A stretch of DNA of 64,000 bases from Malania oleifera (GCF_029873635.1 NC_080426.1:58994673-59058672); one strand, 5' to 3'. Positions 33,513-45,796 are shown, numbered from the stretch's first letter. Notes: a model not told the origin generated them from the sequence alone. A program made the numbers and translations.

Positions 33513-33545
33513 GGTTCCCTCTTGGGAATACACTAATACCAATAA

Positions 33546-33559
33546 TTGGTATAAGAGCC
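33546..33559 (+). promoter_or_regulatory. Primer-binding site of copia C
   Basis: TTGGTATAAGAGCC, one mismatch from the iMet site. Confidence 0.85.
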
Positions 33560-33597
33560 TTGTTGTATAGACTTAAACGTTTCTTCAAAAGATCAAA

Positions 33598-33857
33598 ATG
33601 ACTCAAATTGGTATATCCCCACTCAGCAAGGGACAGTCACCTAGCTACTTGCCCTCCATTGTTTTGTGGAATAAACTACACCCACTGGAAAATTAGAATG
33701 AGCATTTTTATAAAATCTATGAATTGGAGGGCTTGGCAAGTGTGTTGATCTTATGGGTCATACCCTGTTTTGATTATGAAAAATACTCCAATATCTAATG
33801 TCTATCAAGTTTGTATGCAGAATCATATTGGTGAAATCATATGATGGCATGTGGTAT
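33598..33857 (+). pseudogene. Copia gag, N-terminal fragment (C)
   Basis: ATG at 33598 opens MTQIGISPLSKGQS, equivalent to the gag starts in D, J and E1. A frameshift follows within 20 codons; the nucleotide sequence continues to match D (54578-54850) as far as ATGATGGCATGTGG and then stops abruptly at the LTR of J. Confidence 0.8.
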
Positions 33858-35726
33858 TGTTAGCTTTACCGTGAACCCAATAAGGGGGGTGAATTGGTAT
33901 TTTCAAAAATTAATGCCCTGGGTTATTCCCCTAATAGCAGTATTGCACAATCTTATGGTCAATCTAATTTAGATAAATTAAATCAATTTAAATATGCAAA
34001 GGAAATTAAATTGCACAATAAAATTAACCAAGCATGCACCAGAAAGCAGTAAATAAGAGACAACACCAAGAAATGTTATCGAGGTTCGGCAAATTGCCTA
34101 TGCCCCCCGCCTTGGCTAACAAGCACAAGGATTACAACTATAAGGCTCACTTAATAGGTGGAGTGGCACCTAAACAACCAGACCATGTAACACAGGGCTT
34201 ACCTCAACCTTTACAACCAATCCTTACTGGGCTAGATTACCGCCCCCTCAGGCCACGCCTGGAATACAACAGTATTCTCACAATATAATCGGTACAGTGA
34301 TTATGCTTCTTAGTAAAGCGAATATGTACCAAATGTAATCAATCACATGCACATCAACAGTATAGAATATGTAAGCTCAGTGATGTGAATATTTGTGTGA
34401 ACAACACTCAACAAGATGTGATCACTATAATGTTCAAGAGTGTTCTAAACAAGCTATATCTTTGAAACAAGTTATATCAAATCTCAATAACAAATCAGGG
34501 TTTCAAAGATGTTAATCAGATAATCAAACTATCTAAAAAGATTTCCTTCAAAGAAATGAGCACAAAAGTAGTTTGAAAATATTGTAGCTTGTAAAAAATA
34601 TTTTGCACAACAAAATCAAGCTATTTGCACAACAAAATCAAGCTATAGGAATCTTGCAATGACAATGCAAAGATCCTCAAGCCTATGAGTTTATCCCGAC
34701 ACAAGCTTTAATATTTTCAAATCTGAGGGATAAACTTTGCTAAACTCCCCAAAATAGTATCAAACAATCAAGCCAAGCAAATAGGAGTATAAGCAATCTA
34801 TATTAATCAGTAACCCAATATAGAACTCTCACAAAGCTAAGATATATCAAGGGAATGAAGATTTAAAAGTGTTTTGAAGTAAAATGGGCAATATGAACTT
34901 TTGGAAATAGAGAGGATTTTTTCTAATGATTTTTGCTAATAAATTCCTAATCCTCACAAATGAGCTCATATATATAGACCAAGGCCTAATTATGACCGTT
35001 TAGGACATATAGGACATTATTAGATTTGTTTTAAATCAATTTAGAAAAATTAACCATGTTTAACCCTTTTAGATTTGTTCTAAAATGCATTTTAAAAGAT
35101 TTGATAGCCCAAGTCTAGGTTTAATTGGCTGAATAAAAGTCAGAAACTTTCTCTCCGCGGTTCGGGTGCCTGAAGCTAAGTTCGGTCAATCGAACTGAAG
35201 TGTTCGGTTTCCTGAGGCCTATTTTGAACTAAAATCATTGGTGGCCCGAGTTGGTGAAAATATCCCTTTTAGGGGTTTGGTCGCCCATGGATAGTAGGTT
35301 CACTTCTGGTTCGGGAACCCGAGGTGTTTTGAACACCTAGGGTTCGGTCGCCCAACCTCTTACAAATATTGCCTATTCTATTCAATTTCATTTCAAGTTG
35401 ATCTCCTGATTGTGAATGTGAATGGGGACTTATTTGTGGATAACTGTTGGGTCCTAAGGTCTCACAAAGGTCTTAGTGAGCTTACCATATATCCTATATG
35501 CATGATATGCAAATAATTATTACAGACATTTTCTCCTAATTACTATTATAGACCCTCATTGAATTAAAATAAATTACAATCTTAAAAGTAGTCTTCAGGG
35601 TCTTCATGTTTTTCTTCAAGTGTCATTTCTTGATCTATTAATAAAAACATGCACATACACTTGATAGCCATCAAATGGTAGAGTATTTGTTATTATCAAA
35701 ACTGAGTGTGACCTATAAGGTCAACA
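33858..35726 (-). repeat. 3' LTR of copia J
   Basis: On the plus strand TGTTAGCTTTACC…AAGGTCAACA, 1869 bp. The first 535 bp match 41119-41655. U3 repeats lie at 35155-35360 and a TATA box (TCTATATATATG on the minus strand) at about 34967-34978. Confidence 0.88.
35155..35360 (-). repeat. U3 repeat cluster of copia J
   Basis: About eight degenerate copies built on GTTCGGTCGCCC/GGTTCGGG, for example GGTTCGGGTGCC, GTTCGGTCAATCGAAC, GTTTGGTCGCCC. It lies upstream of the TATA box in minus-strand terms. Confidence 0.7.
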
Positions 35727-35741
35727 TTCTCCCCCTTTTTG
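35727..35741 (-). promoter_or_regulatory. Polypurine tract of copia J
   Basis: The minus strand reads AAAAAGGGGGAGAA directly before the LTR start TGTTGACC. Confidence 0.85.
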
Positions 35742-36250
35742 ATGATGACAAATATATCATGCAAAAAATGGGTATAGCCTTAGAAGGCTCCCCCTAACAA
35801 TGTGCATAATGTAAAAATTTATCAATGCAAATAATTTTTCTTTTAAGTTCAATTCAACCCAATTTATGCCCTCTCTTGTGTATCTCCCCCTTTTGGCAAC
35901 AAGAAAAAGGGCTATGAAATTAATAGCCTTAGGCATTGGGTACAGAACATTAGTACACAAAAGAAGTTTGGGAATTTTAAAAATTTCAGCGGCATGTCAT
36001 TTGAAAATAAGAAATTTCCCAAAAATTCCTGAATAAAAATGTCCTGTTTTGAGTTTTAAGATCTAACAGTTTATCCATAACTACTCAACTCAAACAGTTC
36101 CAGTATGATCAAGACATAAAACATGAATCATTATTATGCAATAGATATAAGAATTGTGCATTGCAAAACATAACTAATTTCATAGAGTCCAAGCCAATAA
36201 AAGATAGCACGTGTTATATTAATTATTAGACTTTAAAGTTATTAGATAGC
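35742..36250 (-). other. 3' untranslated part of copia J
   Basis: Non-coding, AT-rich, with further GGGGGAG-type strings on the minus strand (35788-35796, 35884-35892, 36250-36257). No gene seen. Confidence 0.6.
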
Positions 36251-36970
36251 TCCCCCTAAGTTTAAGCAAACTATGAAATATCTAGGAAGCATCTCTACTA
36301 TGCATGAGACCTAGTTCACATCTAATTTGTATAAACTTATCTTCTGGAAGTGGTTTAGTGAAAATTTCAGCCCATTGTTCATTTGTAAATACAAACTCAA
36401 GTGCCACATCCCCTTTCTGCACATGATTCAAAGGAAATGATGTCTAATCTCAATGTGTTCAGTTCTTGAAAATGAGATAGGATTCTTTTAAATTTTGATT
36501 GCACTAGTATTATCACATTTAATTGGTATTGTATCGTAGTGCAACCCAAAATCCATAAGTTGTTTCATATAAAGAGTTTGAACACAACAACTTCCAGTCG
36601 CGATATATTCTGCTTCAACTATAGAAAGGGCAACTAAGTTTTTTTTTTTGGAGAACCAAGAAACGAGAGATTGTCCTAAATAGTGACAAGTATAGTTAGT
36701 ACTCTTTCTATCAACCTTACTACTGGCAAAGTCAGCATCAGTATAACTAATAATCGCAAAGGTTGTATGCCTAGGATACCATAACCCTAACTCTATAGTT
36801 CCAACTAGATACCTAAGGATTCATTTTACTGCCAATAGATGAGATTCCTTAGGAGCGGCCTGAAACCTAGCACACATGCACACACTAAACATAATATTAG
36901 GCCTACTAGCTATAAGATATAGAAGACTCCCAATCATGCCACGATATAATTTCACATCAATAGGGATTCC
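36251..36970 (-). pseudogene. Copia RNase H (J), decayed
   Basis: Minus strand after a stop at 36971. Legible blocks in order: GMIGSLLYLIASRPNIMFS, a DADFASSKVDRKST block with the catalytic Asp, LGQSLVSWFSKKKN, a block near EAEYIATGSCC, and IKCDNTSAIKI. A stop sits inside the last catalytic block (after SAIKI). The tail (NNGLKFSLNHF) is what remains of the usual end of pol. Confidence 0.8.
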
Positions 36971-37860
36971 TTACTCATCTTTATCAAGTTTGATGTAAGA
37001 ACTCATAGGAGTACCAAGAATTTTACTATCTTCAATATTAAATTTCTTTAGCAAGTTCCTAACATATTTAAATTGACATATGAAAGTTCCATATTTAGCT
37101 TGTTTAATTTGCAACCCTAAAAAGAAACTAAGTTCGCCTATCATGATCATTTCAATTTCACTTTGCATGCATTTGGCAAACTCATTACACAACTCATCAT
37201 TAGTGACTCCAAAAATGATATCATCAACATAAATTTGAACGATAAGCATATCATCATTTTTGGATTTGATGAAAAGTGTAGTGTCAATCTTGCCACGGGT
37301 ATACTCATTTTTTTTCATAGAAACCCACTAAGCCTCTCATACCAATCTCTATGAGCTTGCTTCAATCCATACAAGGCTTTAGACAACCGGTATAAATGAT
37401 ATGGACAATTATGATTTTCAAAATTAGGTGGTTGTTCTACATACACTTCTTCATTAATAGAGCCATTAAGAAAAGTGATTTTAACATCCATTTGAAACAA
37501 TTTAAAACTTTTAAAAGTGGCATAAGCAAGTAGCATAGGAATGACTTCCATCCTATCAACAAGAGCATAGGTTTCATCAAAATCAATTCCCTCTTCCTGA
37601 TTATAATCCTAAGCAACTAGTCTAGTCTTATTCCTAGTTACTACCCCATTCTCATCTTTCTTATTACTATACACCCATTTGGTTCCAATAATTGTATGAT
37701 CACTTGGCCTAGGAACTAGGGTCCACACTTTACTTCTTTCAAATTGATTAAGTTCTTCTTGCATGGACATAACCCAAGACTCATCCTTTATGGCTTCTTT
37801 AATATTTTTAGGTTCTTCTTGGGACAAGAAGGCGAAATGACTCACTAGGTTTTTCAAGGA
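36971..37860 (-). pseudogene. Copia reverse transcriptase (J), broken
   Basis: Minus strand. Entry block MQEELNQFERSKVWTLVPRP with IIGTKWVYSNKKDENG (37857-37609), a stop after KTRLVA, then MEVIPMLLAYATFKSFK and LFQMDVKITFLNGSINEEVY (37551-37315) with LKQAHRDWYERL. The polymerase motif YVDDIIFG is intact at about 37230, followed by LSFFLGLQIKQAK. Changes against E1 include MDVKIT for MDVKSA and QAHRDW for QAPRAW. One frameshift lies near 37316. Confidence 0.88.
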
Positions 37861-37929
37861 GGATCTTGTGGCTACACCACGGGAAGGTTCACCTATGATT
37901 TGATCTAGAGGATGGTTTCTAATAAATTT

Positions 37930-38178
37930 TCAATCTCTAGGCAACACCGAAACTTCATTTTCATTGTCATTATCTTCAGATGATTTATCATTTATCTCTG
38001 AATTTTCACTTGTATTGTCTTCAACAGACAACTTCTCTAGGTATTTTCTAATGTCAATGTCATCTTCATCATCTTTCTTAGAAAATGGATTAAATTCACC
38101 AAATACAACACAGATATATTCAATGACAGTCAACGTTCTTTTATTGAAAATTCTATAATGTTTTACTATTAAAAGCAT
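37930..38178 (-). pseudogene. Acidic linker of copia J
   Basis: Minus strand, 82-codon open piece rich in Asp/Glu/Asn (DDEDDIDIRK, SSEDNDNENE). Corresponds to the acidic linker of E1 between integrase and RT. Confidence 0.6.
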
Positions 38179-39374
38179 ACCCTAAGAAAATGCCTTCATT
38201 AGATTGAAAATCAAATTTCCCTAAATGCTCATTATCCTTAAGCACAAAGTTACAATAAAAAACATGAAAATAAAAAATATTAGGTCTATGGTTGTTCCAT
38301 AATTCATAAGGGGTTTTATTAAGTGACGATATAATCAACACTCTATTCATGACATAACATGCAGTATTTATGGCCTCAACCCAAAAATATTTAGGTATTT
38401 TATTCTCATTCAACATGGTCCTAGCCATTTCTTGTAATGACCTATTCTTTCTTTCTACCACACCATTTTGTTGAGGGGTCCTAGGTGCGGAAAAGTTGTG
38501 TGATATACCCTCTAAGCCACAATAATCCTCTATGCCTTCATTTTTAAATTCTAGCACTTCTTATGTTAGTTGTCTTATAACCTTTTTCATTTTGATTTCT
38601 CCTGCAAAGTTTTGTAAATTGTTCACATGATTTATTTTTATGTGAGAGAAATAGCACCCATGTGAACCTAGAAAAGTCATCAACAATGACAAAAGCATAT
38701 GATTTACCACCAAGAATTTGCACAAAATTAGAACCAAACAAATCAAAGTGAAGCATTTCAAGTGGTCTAGTGGTAGATATAAATTTCTTTTTCTTAAAGC
38801 TAGATTTTGTTTGCTTACCCCTTTGAAATGCATCATAGATTTTATCTTTCACAAATGGTGTTTTAGGTAAACCTTTTACTAAATCATTTTTTACTAGTTT
38901 TGACAATAAATCCACGCTAGCATGTCCTAATCGCCTATGTTGTAACCAACTAGATTCATTTATTGAAAAAAAACAAGTTACTTGTTGTGAAGTTAAATTG
39001 TCAAAAGTAGTAGTATATACATTTTCATGCCAATCTGCAGTGAACAAAATTTTATGATCTGATTTATTTTCAACTATGCATTTTTCATTTTCAAATGAAA
39101 CCTTATATCCTTTATCACACAATTGACTAATGTTCAACAAGTTATGCTTCAAACCATCAACTAATAGAACATTATCAATAATTAGAGAAGGATCCTTACC
39201 AACCTTACCTACGCCAATGATGCGCCCCTTTGCATTGTCGCCAAACGTCACATACCCTCCATCCTTGGGAGTGATTGAAGCGAATTTTGCTTTGTTTCCG
39301 GTCATGTGTCGTGAGCACCCGCTATCCAGGTACCACCTGTCCTTGGAGGAGGACGATCTCAAACACACCTGCAA
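38153..39374 (-). pseudogene. Copia protease and integrase (J), broken
   Basis: Minus strand. The protease motif WYLDSGCSRHMTG is intact and followed by GGYVTFGDNAKGRIIGVGKV. The integrase zinc region has HRRLGHAS, but the CxxC half reads KIYDAFQRGKQ where E1 has CDAC: both Cys ligands are lost. The core keeps LHFDLFG and FVIVDDFSRFTWV, and after a frameshift near 38555 the Glu block QQNGVVERKNRSLQEMAR with YVMNRVL. The open piece 39374-38544 is 276 codons, the longest reading frame left in any of these polyproteins. Confidence 0.9.
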
Positions 39375-39845
39375 GATAGACTACGTAACTGATGCTGGTC
39401 CCCAAATTATGTTGGGTCCATGGGGGTTAGTTACTGGATCACCCTTAACTACCCACACCTTTCTAATTTTTACACGTCTATTTCTAAGTGGGCAATAAAA
39501 TTTAATGTGACGATTTGTTTGCATTTAAAACATTTCATTCTACACTTAGGATCTTTATATGGGATTTGAGATTTTGACTCACGAGTGAAATGTCCCATGT
39601 AAAGATTAGGTTGTCTAACATTCTCAACGCCATTAAAACCAACATCCTCTTTACTAAGAGAATTTCTTTAGGCTCCAAGTAGTTTTTTAAAATTGCACTG
39701 GCCTTCGGTGAATTTAAAAATAATTTTGAAGCTATCCTCCAATTTTCTCTCAAACTCAGCAATAGTCAAATCTTTTTCTTTCAAAATCAAACCATGAGAG
39801 GTTTTTGCAATTCCAAACAATTTGACCAATTTTCGCATTTCTTTT
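39375..39845 (-). pseudogene. Gag coiled-coil tail and spacer (J), degraded
   Basis: Minus strand between gag and protease. A 75-codon open scrap (39762-39535), charged, aligns in place with the coiled-coil tail of E1. A Cys/His knuckle-like stretch precedes the protease near 39500-39540. Confidence 0.55.
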
Positions 39846-41061
39846 TCAAATCATCATTTTTTTTTTTGTCATTTCATTCAATAGTTTAGAGACATGAATA
39901 TATTCAAATTGCAATTCTCTAAAAGTAGAAATGCTATTAGATTCATAGTCATTAGAAGAATAATATGAAGATAAAGAGCAAAAAGATGATACCTCATCAT
40001 CATGTGCCATCAAGCACAGATTAGAAACCTTTGGGTCACGGCGGTCTAAGTCTGAGTCATTGCTACTTAGTTTATCCCATGAAGTGCCTATGTTCATAGA
40101 TTTCTTCTTTTTCCTAGCATCCTTTTTCAATAGCTGGCAATCCGACTTGATATGCCCAACCTTGTTTGCAGTTATAACATGTAGGAGCATTTGACTTATC
40201 CTTTCTTTTACTCGACTCTAACTTATCAAATGTAGACTCCCTATATCTTTTGTATGGTTTTCTATTCTTCTTGAATAATCTGCTGAATTTTCTAGTTAGC
40301 ATGGTCATATCATCCTCAGAGTTAGGTTCACTGCATTCACTAGATGTATTAGTGGAATTTTTCATTGCAGTCACCTTTTTCGCCCTATTATGTTCATTGA
40401 GTCTCTCATTTATAGCTAATTCATAGGTAATCAGGGAGTCTATCAATTCATCTAGAGTCATGGCCTTAAGGTCTTTACTCTCAGAAATGGTCGTAGCCTT
40501 TGCTTCCCAAACAGGAGGCAGACCTCTAAGGATCTTCCTAATCATCTCACATATAGGGTAGGTCTTTCCTAATGCATGCAGTGAGTTTATAATGTGTGTG
40601 AATCTAGTGTACATGCTCTGAATGGACTCACCTACATTCATCCTAAAGGCCTCATATTCACTAGTCAGCATATCTTTCCTACTATCTTTTACATCCCTAG
40701 TACCTTCATATGTGACTTCTAATTTATCCCACATTTCTTTTGCAGTAATACATGCCATTACTCTATCAAACTCCTTCACATCAAGATCACAATACAGATT
40801 ATTCATAGCAGTGGCATTTAAACTAACAGCTTTCATATCATCATCATTATATTCTTCCTCAGTTTTAAGAACTCTAGTTGCACCCTTTGTTTTTATAGGA
40901 ACATAATTTCCCTTAGAGACAACCCTCCACACCTTCCAATCTATATTTTGATGGTAGATGCGCACCCTCTATTTCCAGAAGGTGTAATTAACACCACTGA
41001 AAATCGGAGGTCGTGTGGAAGATGGTCCCTTAGGGAAAGGGGTCACGATGCTATGAGCCAT
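39846..41061 (-). pseudogene. Copia gag (J) with UBN2 domain and split zinc knuckle
   Basis: Minus strand, start ATG at 41061 (MAHSIVTPFPKGPSS). A stop at about 40970 replaces a residue after NYTFWK. The frame is then open for 283 codons: UBN2-type domain with DRVMACITAKEMWDKLEVTY, MYTRFTHIINSLHALGK and MIRKILRGLPPVWEAK, then a Ser/Glu stretch. The zinc knuckle starts CYNCK in this frame but its second half (GHIKSDC) is in the next frame, so a one-base shift splits it at about 40160. The tail (LCLMAHDDEV, STFRELQFEY) continues in the second frame. Confidence 0.88.
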
Positions 41062-41104
41062 CTAAGAGATTTTTCAAATTAACTATTGAGTCTATGATAC
41101 GTGA

Positions 41105-41118
41105 TTCTAATACCAATT
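41105..41118 (-). promoter_or_regulatory. Primer-binding site of copia J
   Basis: The minus strand reads TTGGTATTAGAATC next to the LTR end AACA; a two-mismatch version of the iMet site. Confidence 0.8.
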
Positions 41119-41655
41119 GTTAGCTTTATAGTGAACCAAAGAGGGGGGTGAATATGCATTCTCAAAATTTAATGCCCTAGGATATTCCTCTAACAGCAAT
41201 ATTACACAACCTTATGGTCAATCTAATGCAGATAAATTAAATCAATTTAAATATGTAGGGTAAATTAAATTGCACAATAAAATTAACCAAGCATGCACTA
41301 GAAAGCGGTAAATAAGAGATGACACCCAGAAATGTTATCGGGGTTCGGAATATTGGCTACATCCCCGCCTTGGCTAACAAGCACAAACATTACCACTATA
41401 AAGCTCATTTAATAGGTGGAGCGGCACCTAAACAACTAGGTCAATTAGCACAGGACTGACCTCAACTTTTACAACCAATCCTTACCAGACTAGATTACCG
41501 CCCCCTCAGGTCACACCTGGAATACAACAGTATTTTCACAATATGACCGGTACAGTGATTATGCTTCTCAGTAAAGAAAATATGTACCAAATGTAATCAA
41601 TCATATGCACATCAACAATATAGAATTTGTAAGCTTAGTGATGTGAATATTTGTG
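41119..41655 (-). repeat. 5' LTR of copia J, truncated
   Basis: Matches 33858-34400 up to GATGTGAATATTTGTG, then changes abruptly into tandem-array sequence of the Tat/Ogre-like 3' UTR. Confidence 0.88.
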
Positions 41656-42036
41656 CTGTCCGGCTATCTTGGAGGCATGTGGCTTTGTTCCCAAATCTGA
41701 GTAGTCATCTTTGTCTCTTGGGATCCTACACTCAAGCAGTCATCTTCAACCCTCTGGGGTCTTTCCAGGTTAACCCCTCGCATGTCCATTATCTTCAACC
41801 CTTTGTGGGTCCCTACTAACCACTAACTTCTAACCGAAAGGTACTAACTACTAATAGCTCACAAAGTTTTATGAGGTAAGGTGTTTCATCCCGATGATTG
41901 CCTAGTCATTTGAAAGCATGTGCTCTAACTAGGTAAAATATGCGTCTTTTATCTTTATAGTCATATTGCTACAAAATAACAGACGAATAATCTTCATTGT
42001 TATTTTCAAGCAATAATGCCTATAAAAAGGGGCAGG
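41656..42036 (+). other. 3' UTR remnant of a Tat/Ogre-like element
   Basis: Matches 25670-26090 of element A: one copy of the 67-bp unit, the short arrays, then non-coding sequence and the purine tract AAAAAGGGGCAGG before the LTR. It belongs to an element upstream of the LTR at 42037, not to B itself. Confidence 0.75.
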
Positions 42037-44454
42037 TCTAGACACCTTAATTTTTACCAGGTCATTTTAATTATGAAATAGGGGTTCCGAATCGAGTTAG
42101 GTCCAGATTTTCAAGGTTTGGGGTTGTGCAATATTAAAGAACTATCCCTAAGCTCCTAAGTTAATCGGGTTGAAATTAATTTGTTTAGTCATTCATAAGT
42201 GTCCTTAATCGGTTATTTCAGGGAACTTAAGTGAGATTAGGAATTTTCAAAATCACTTGTCAAAATGGGTTAATTAATTGAACTTTTTAAATCCTATTGT
42301 TTCATACACAAGCAAGGGTCGGACGTGCATAATAAACTGAAATATTTTACTAAGTGAGCACGTGCCCAAGTTAAGAGATACAATGAAATAGATGGAGTGC
42401 TGAAATGTAAATATTATATAAAGGAAGTACAGGGAGAAGCTAAAATATAGGGAAATAAAGTACAATACATGCATGAAAAATACAGAGAAATAAAGTGCAT
42501 ACAAAGGAAATACAGAGAAATAAAAAATAAAATCAAAATCTCCAGTTGAGCTCACGGGCATATTCTAATGCATCTTTGGAGGCCCTATCCACCAAATTAG
42601 AAAGAAAAATCAAAAAAGTATGTTAAATAAAAATTCAAAATAAACATGTGCGCAATAAAGAGATTGCAATTTGTTGCAATATTCCCTCCCCTCTTTCGCT
42701 ACCCGAATCTTCATTAATTGGAGAATTAACCAAATCGCAGGAATAAGATTGGAACGGATTTCTGTTGGAAGAAAAGCAATAAAGCACTAATTGGACCTTG
42801 CCTAGTCTCCCTGTAAATAAGGAGTCTCAAATGGAGAGAACGGGGGTGAGTATTGAGCAATTAAAAGATATAATTTAGGGAAAGAGAGGAGGATACTATT
42901 CAGAAAGCAAGGAAACACAAACCAAGGTAGAAAGAAGCTCCTAAAGCTTTAAAAATAGCAGCAACCTTGCAAGGCTCTCGAAAGTAGGAGCCAATTTCTC
43001 AAGAGGCACACCCAATGCTGCAACACTACCAACACTCAGGAGAATACACACAGCAGTGCATCTGTCTCATACACAGAAGCAGACCTCCCAAAAGGTTACT
43101 CCAAGACTGGTACTAGACAGACTCAAGAGGAGGGAAAAGAAGGCCGGAGGAGATAATACCGCAGGTAAACTTGGCTTCCCCTCCCTATTCTAAGTTTCTA
43201 TAATACACTATCGGTGCATATTTTGGTTGCAGGGACTCGAATCTTAGTATGATCTGGAACCAGAACATGAACCAGAACCTAAACCAAACCATGAACTAGA
43301 CTCCCTGAACCAACCCCTCTAAACCGAACCCGGTCTAGCCCACGAGGAAGCAGACCCACTCATTTTAAACAGAAACCGGAACTCAGCTTCATTTTAAAAC
43401 AACCCCAAGCCCACAGAAACCAAGCCCAACTCGTTTTAACACAAAAACCAAGCCTATTCCATTTGAAAAATAACCTAAGCCCAACTCCCTTTTAAAACCT
43501 GAGCCCAAACCTTTTTTAAAAACTAGACCCATTAACCTTTTGAAAACCCCAACCCATTTATTTTAAAACCCTTGAGCGCCATATGTTTCCCCATAGCCCA
43601 TCTTTTTTTTTTTTTAAGACCCGAGCCTACAAAAAAATTTTAACCCTCTAGGCCCAACTGGTTTAAAAAAAGGAGAGCCAAGCACAAGTGATTAAAAGAA
43701 ACTCAAAGCTCATTTTTAAACCAAGCCCAACTTCATTTTTTCTTTAAACCAGGCCCACTAGCCCTTTGAAAACCCTAGACCATTCATTATGAAAATAGAC
43801 TCGACCTACTTGTTTTAAATTAACCTAGGCCTGAACAAATTGTTAAACCAATCCCACATGATTTTATACCCCAAAACCCAATCACCCTTTCCAAAATCAA
43901 GTTGTATATGCCTGCTCGAGCCTAACCAAGTCTACACAATCCCACGAGTTGACTCGTGCGAGTCAACCCTATTGCCACTCACCGGGTTCGAATGAGTTAA
44001 CTCGTCCTTGAGCCCTAGCAAACCTGAAACCCTAATCTTCCGAACATGAACCTTGACCTTCTAAACATGAATCCTAAACCATTCAAGCATAACTAGAACT
44101 TGATCCACACAAGATGAAAAGCATACACACAATCGCACTAGTAAAATAGAAGGAAAGAAAAGGGGAAGGGGATACTTATCTGCAAGTTGGGGTTAGCTCG
44201 AAGCATAACCCCATCACCAACCTTGGTTAAACCCTTTATGGGTGTTCAAATTGAACCATTCACTAGGATCGGAAGTCCTTGTAGGTTTTCATAAAGAGAG
44301 AACTGGGGTGAGAAATCAAACGAAAGAAAAGCAAAGAAGAGCTAGGGTTTCAGGGGTCAACATCCGTAGATAGAGAGTGAAAGCTTCAGGTTTTCAAAGG
44401 GGACTTCGCAACAAAAGGGTGAAAGGGAAAGCTAGGGTTTTGAGTGGTTCACTA

Positions 44455-44528
<74 letters not shown>

Positions 44529-45793
44529 AGAGTTCAGGTCTCAGTAGTTCGCAGCAGTTTTGTAGAGAGGGATCTGGAGGATTAGGGTTTCAGAAGGAGG
44601 AAGAGCTAGGGCTTCAGTGGGGTTCAAAGAAGAGTTAGGGTTTTGGTGGTTTGCAAGGTTAGAGAGAGAGAGAGAGAGAGAGAGAGCAGTAGAAGAATGC
44701 CAAAAGCCAATTTTTTTAGCTTTTATATGATCTGCCTCACAACCACCATAGTGCGACACATGGTGCTCCATCCTCCATTCGTTTTGCACCTCACGTGGCC
44801 TTGCCTTAGCCATCCGATCTTTTTTCCCTAGTGATAGACATGATCATGCCACGTCGACAATCCGAAACAACTTTGACCACTCAACCCCATGGCCTACATG
44901 TGGTCTAGTGACATTGTTGTGACATCACTCAATGTAAGCTTAATGAAAGGATTATATTTATATATTTACCGGTCACGTGTCCTCACCCGAAGATGACACG
45001 TGGCCCAGACCAGTTGACCCGATCTGGTTCTCTGCGAACTAGTTGACCAATTGAACCGGTCTTAGACTAGCATTTTGTATTTTATTATTTATTTTCTTAT
45101 TAGTTTTATTTATTTAAAAATATGGGAAAATATGAAAAAATTTAAAAAATAATGAAATATCAGAAAAAAAAAATTGAAAAATATTTTTGAGGTCAGAAAA
45201 TTGGTTTTACACACTGCTCATCCAGAAAAATCGAAAATAATTCCCAAACTCTCCCACAAAAATTTGGAAAATATTATATTATTTAATATCTAGAATAATT
45301 CTATAAATGTTTGAAATGAATTTGGAAGTTATTTTCATAAAATATTTTCTCAATTTTTAGGTCCCTATGATTTCAAAATGAAGCATGAGCTTTTTAAGTA
45401 TCACATGCCCAAATTTTAAGGGATGTGTTACTATAAGTATACTAAAGTAAAAAAAAATTGAATACTTGTGTGATTTATTGGTTTTTTGTGATTTTTTAAA
45501 AGCAGTAAAATAGAAGGCTGTTATATTTAATTAGGGATAATTTCCAATTAATTAGGTACCATTTGTAGAATGGGTGTGTAAGGGATGCTAGTACCTTCCC
45601 CTCACATAACCGAACTTCTGAATCCTACTTTGGTATATGCAGACCGATTCTACTCTTAATTGGGTGGTAATCATGTGTTCTAACCACACTCCAAAAAGTT
45701 GGTAGCGACTCCACCTAAATGTTTCCCGAAAATAAAACAATCATTTTTCATTCACCCACCCCGGGGCATCCTTGCACCCCGGACGTCACGACA
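42037..45793 (+). repeat. Full-length LTR of Tat/Ogre-like element B
   Basis: About 3.76 kb, from TCTAGACACC after a purine tract to GACGTCACGACA before the primer site. The start matches the 3' LTR of A (26091-27217) and the end matches its 5' LTR remnant (15889-16252). Non-coding; it contains AG microsatellites and stretches of degenerate AACCCAAGCCCA-type repeats (43250-43890). Outer ends are not a clean TG/CA. Confidence 0.8.
44459..44524. repeat. AG microsatellite, about 33 units
   Basis: Uninterrupted AG repeat of 66 bp within the LTR; a second run of 26 bp lies at 44661-44686. Confidence 0.95.
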
Positions 45794-45796
45794 GCT

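Larger units (their letters stand above)
27218..33544 (+). repeat. 5' LTR of copia C (interrupted by a hAT at 28658-33069)
   Basis: Starts TGTTGACTTTTTGAGTCTGA, nearly the same as the D LTR start at 52393. It contains a U3 repeat cluster, a TATA box (CTATATATGG at 28023), and the R/U5 block GGCGACGTAGGCAGTATTAG…ATAACATATCGTGTGTGCAC shared with D and I. It ends before the primer site at 33546. Confidence 0.85.
27218..33857 (+). mobile_element. SIRE/Maximus-like copia element C, 5' part only
   Basis: LTR (about 1.9 kb without the hAT), iMet-type primer site and the first 260 bp of gag. It sits in the 3' LTR of element A; B shows the uninterrupted LTR there. The LTR is split by the hAT transposon, and the gag is cut at 33857 by element J. 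Nothing of pol or of the 3' LTR is visible. Confidence 0.82.
33858..41655 (-). mobile_element. SIRE/Maximus-like copia element J, minus strand
   Basis: Order on the minus strand: truncated 5' LTR (41655-41119), primer site, gag, protease, integrase, RT, RNase H, purine tract, 3' LTR (35726-33858). All domains are present in order, making it the most complete retroelement here, yet each is broken. It was inserted in the gag of copia C. Its 5' LTR is joined directly to Tat/Ogre-like 3' UTR sequence at 41655/41656, so the outer flank is lost. Confidence 0.88.

Noticed and set aside
44541..44831. Open frames on both strands near the AG repeats
   Set aside because: Driven by the AG/CT microsatellite (LSLSLS, RERERE); part of the LTR.
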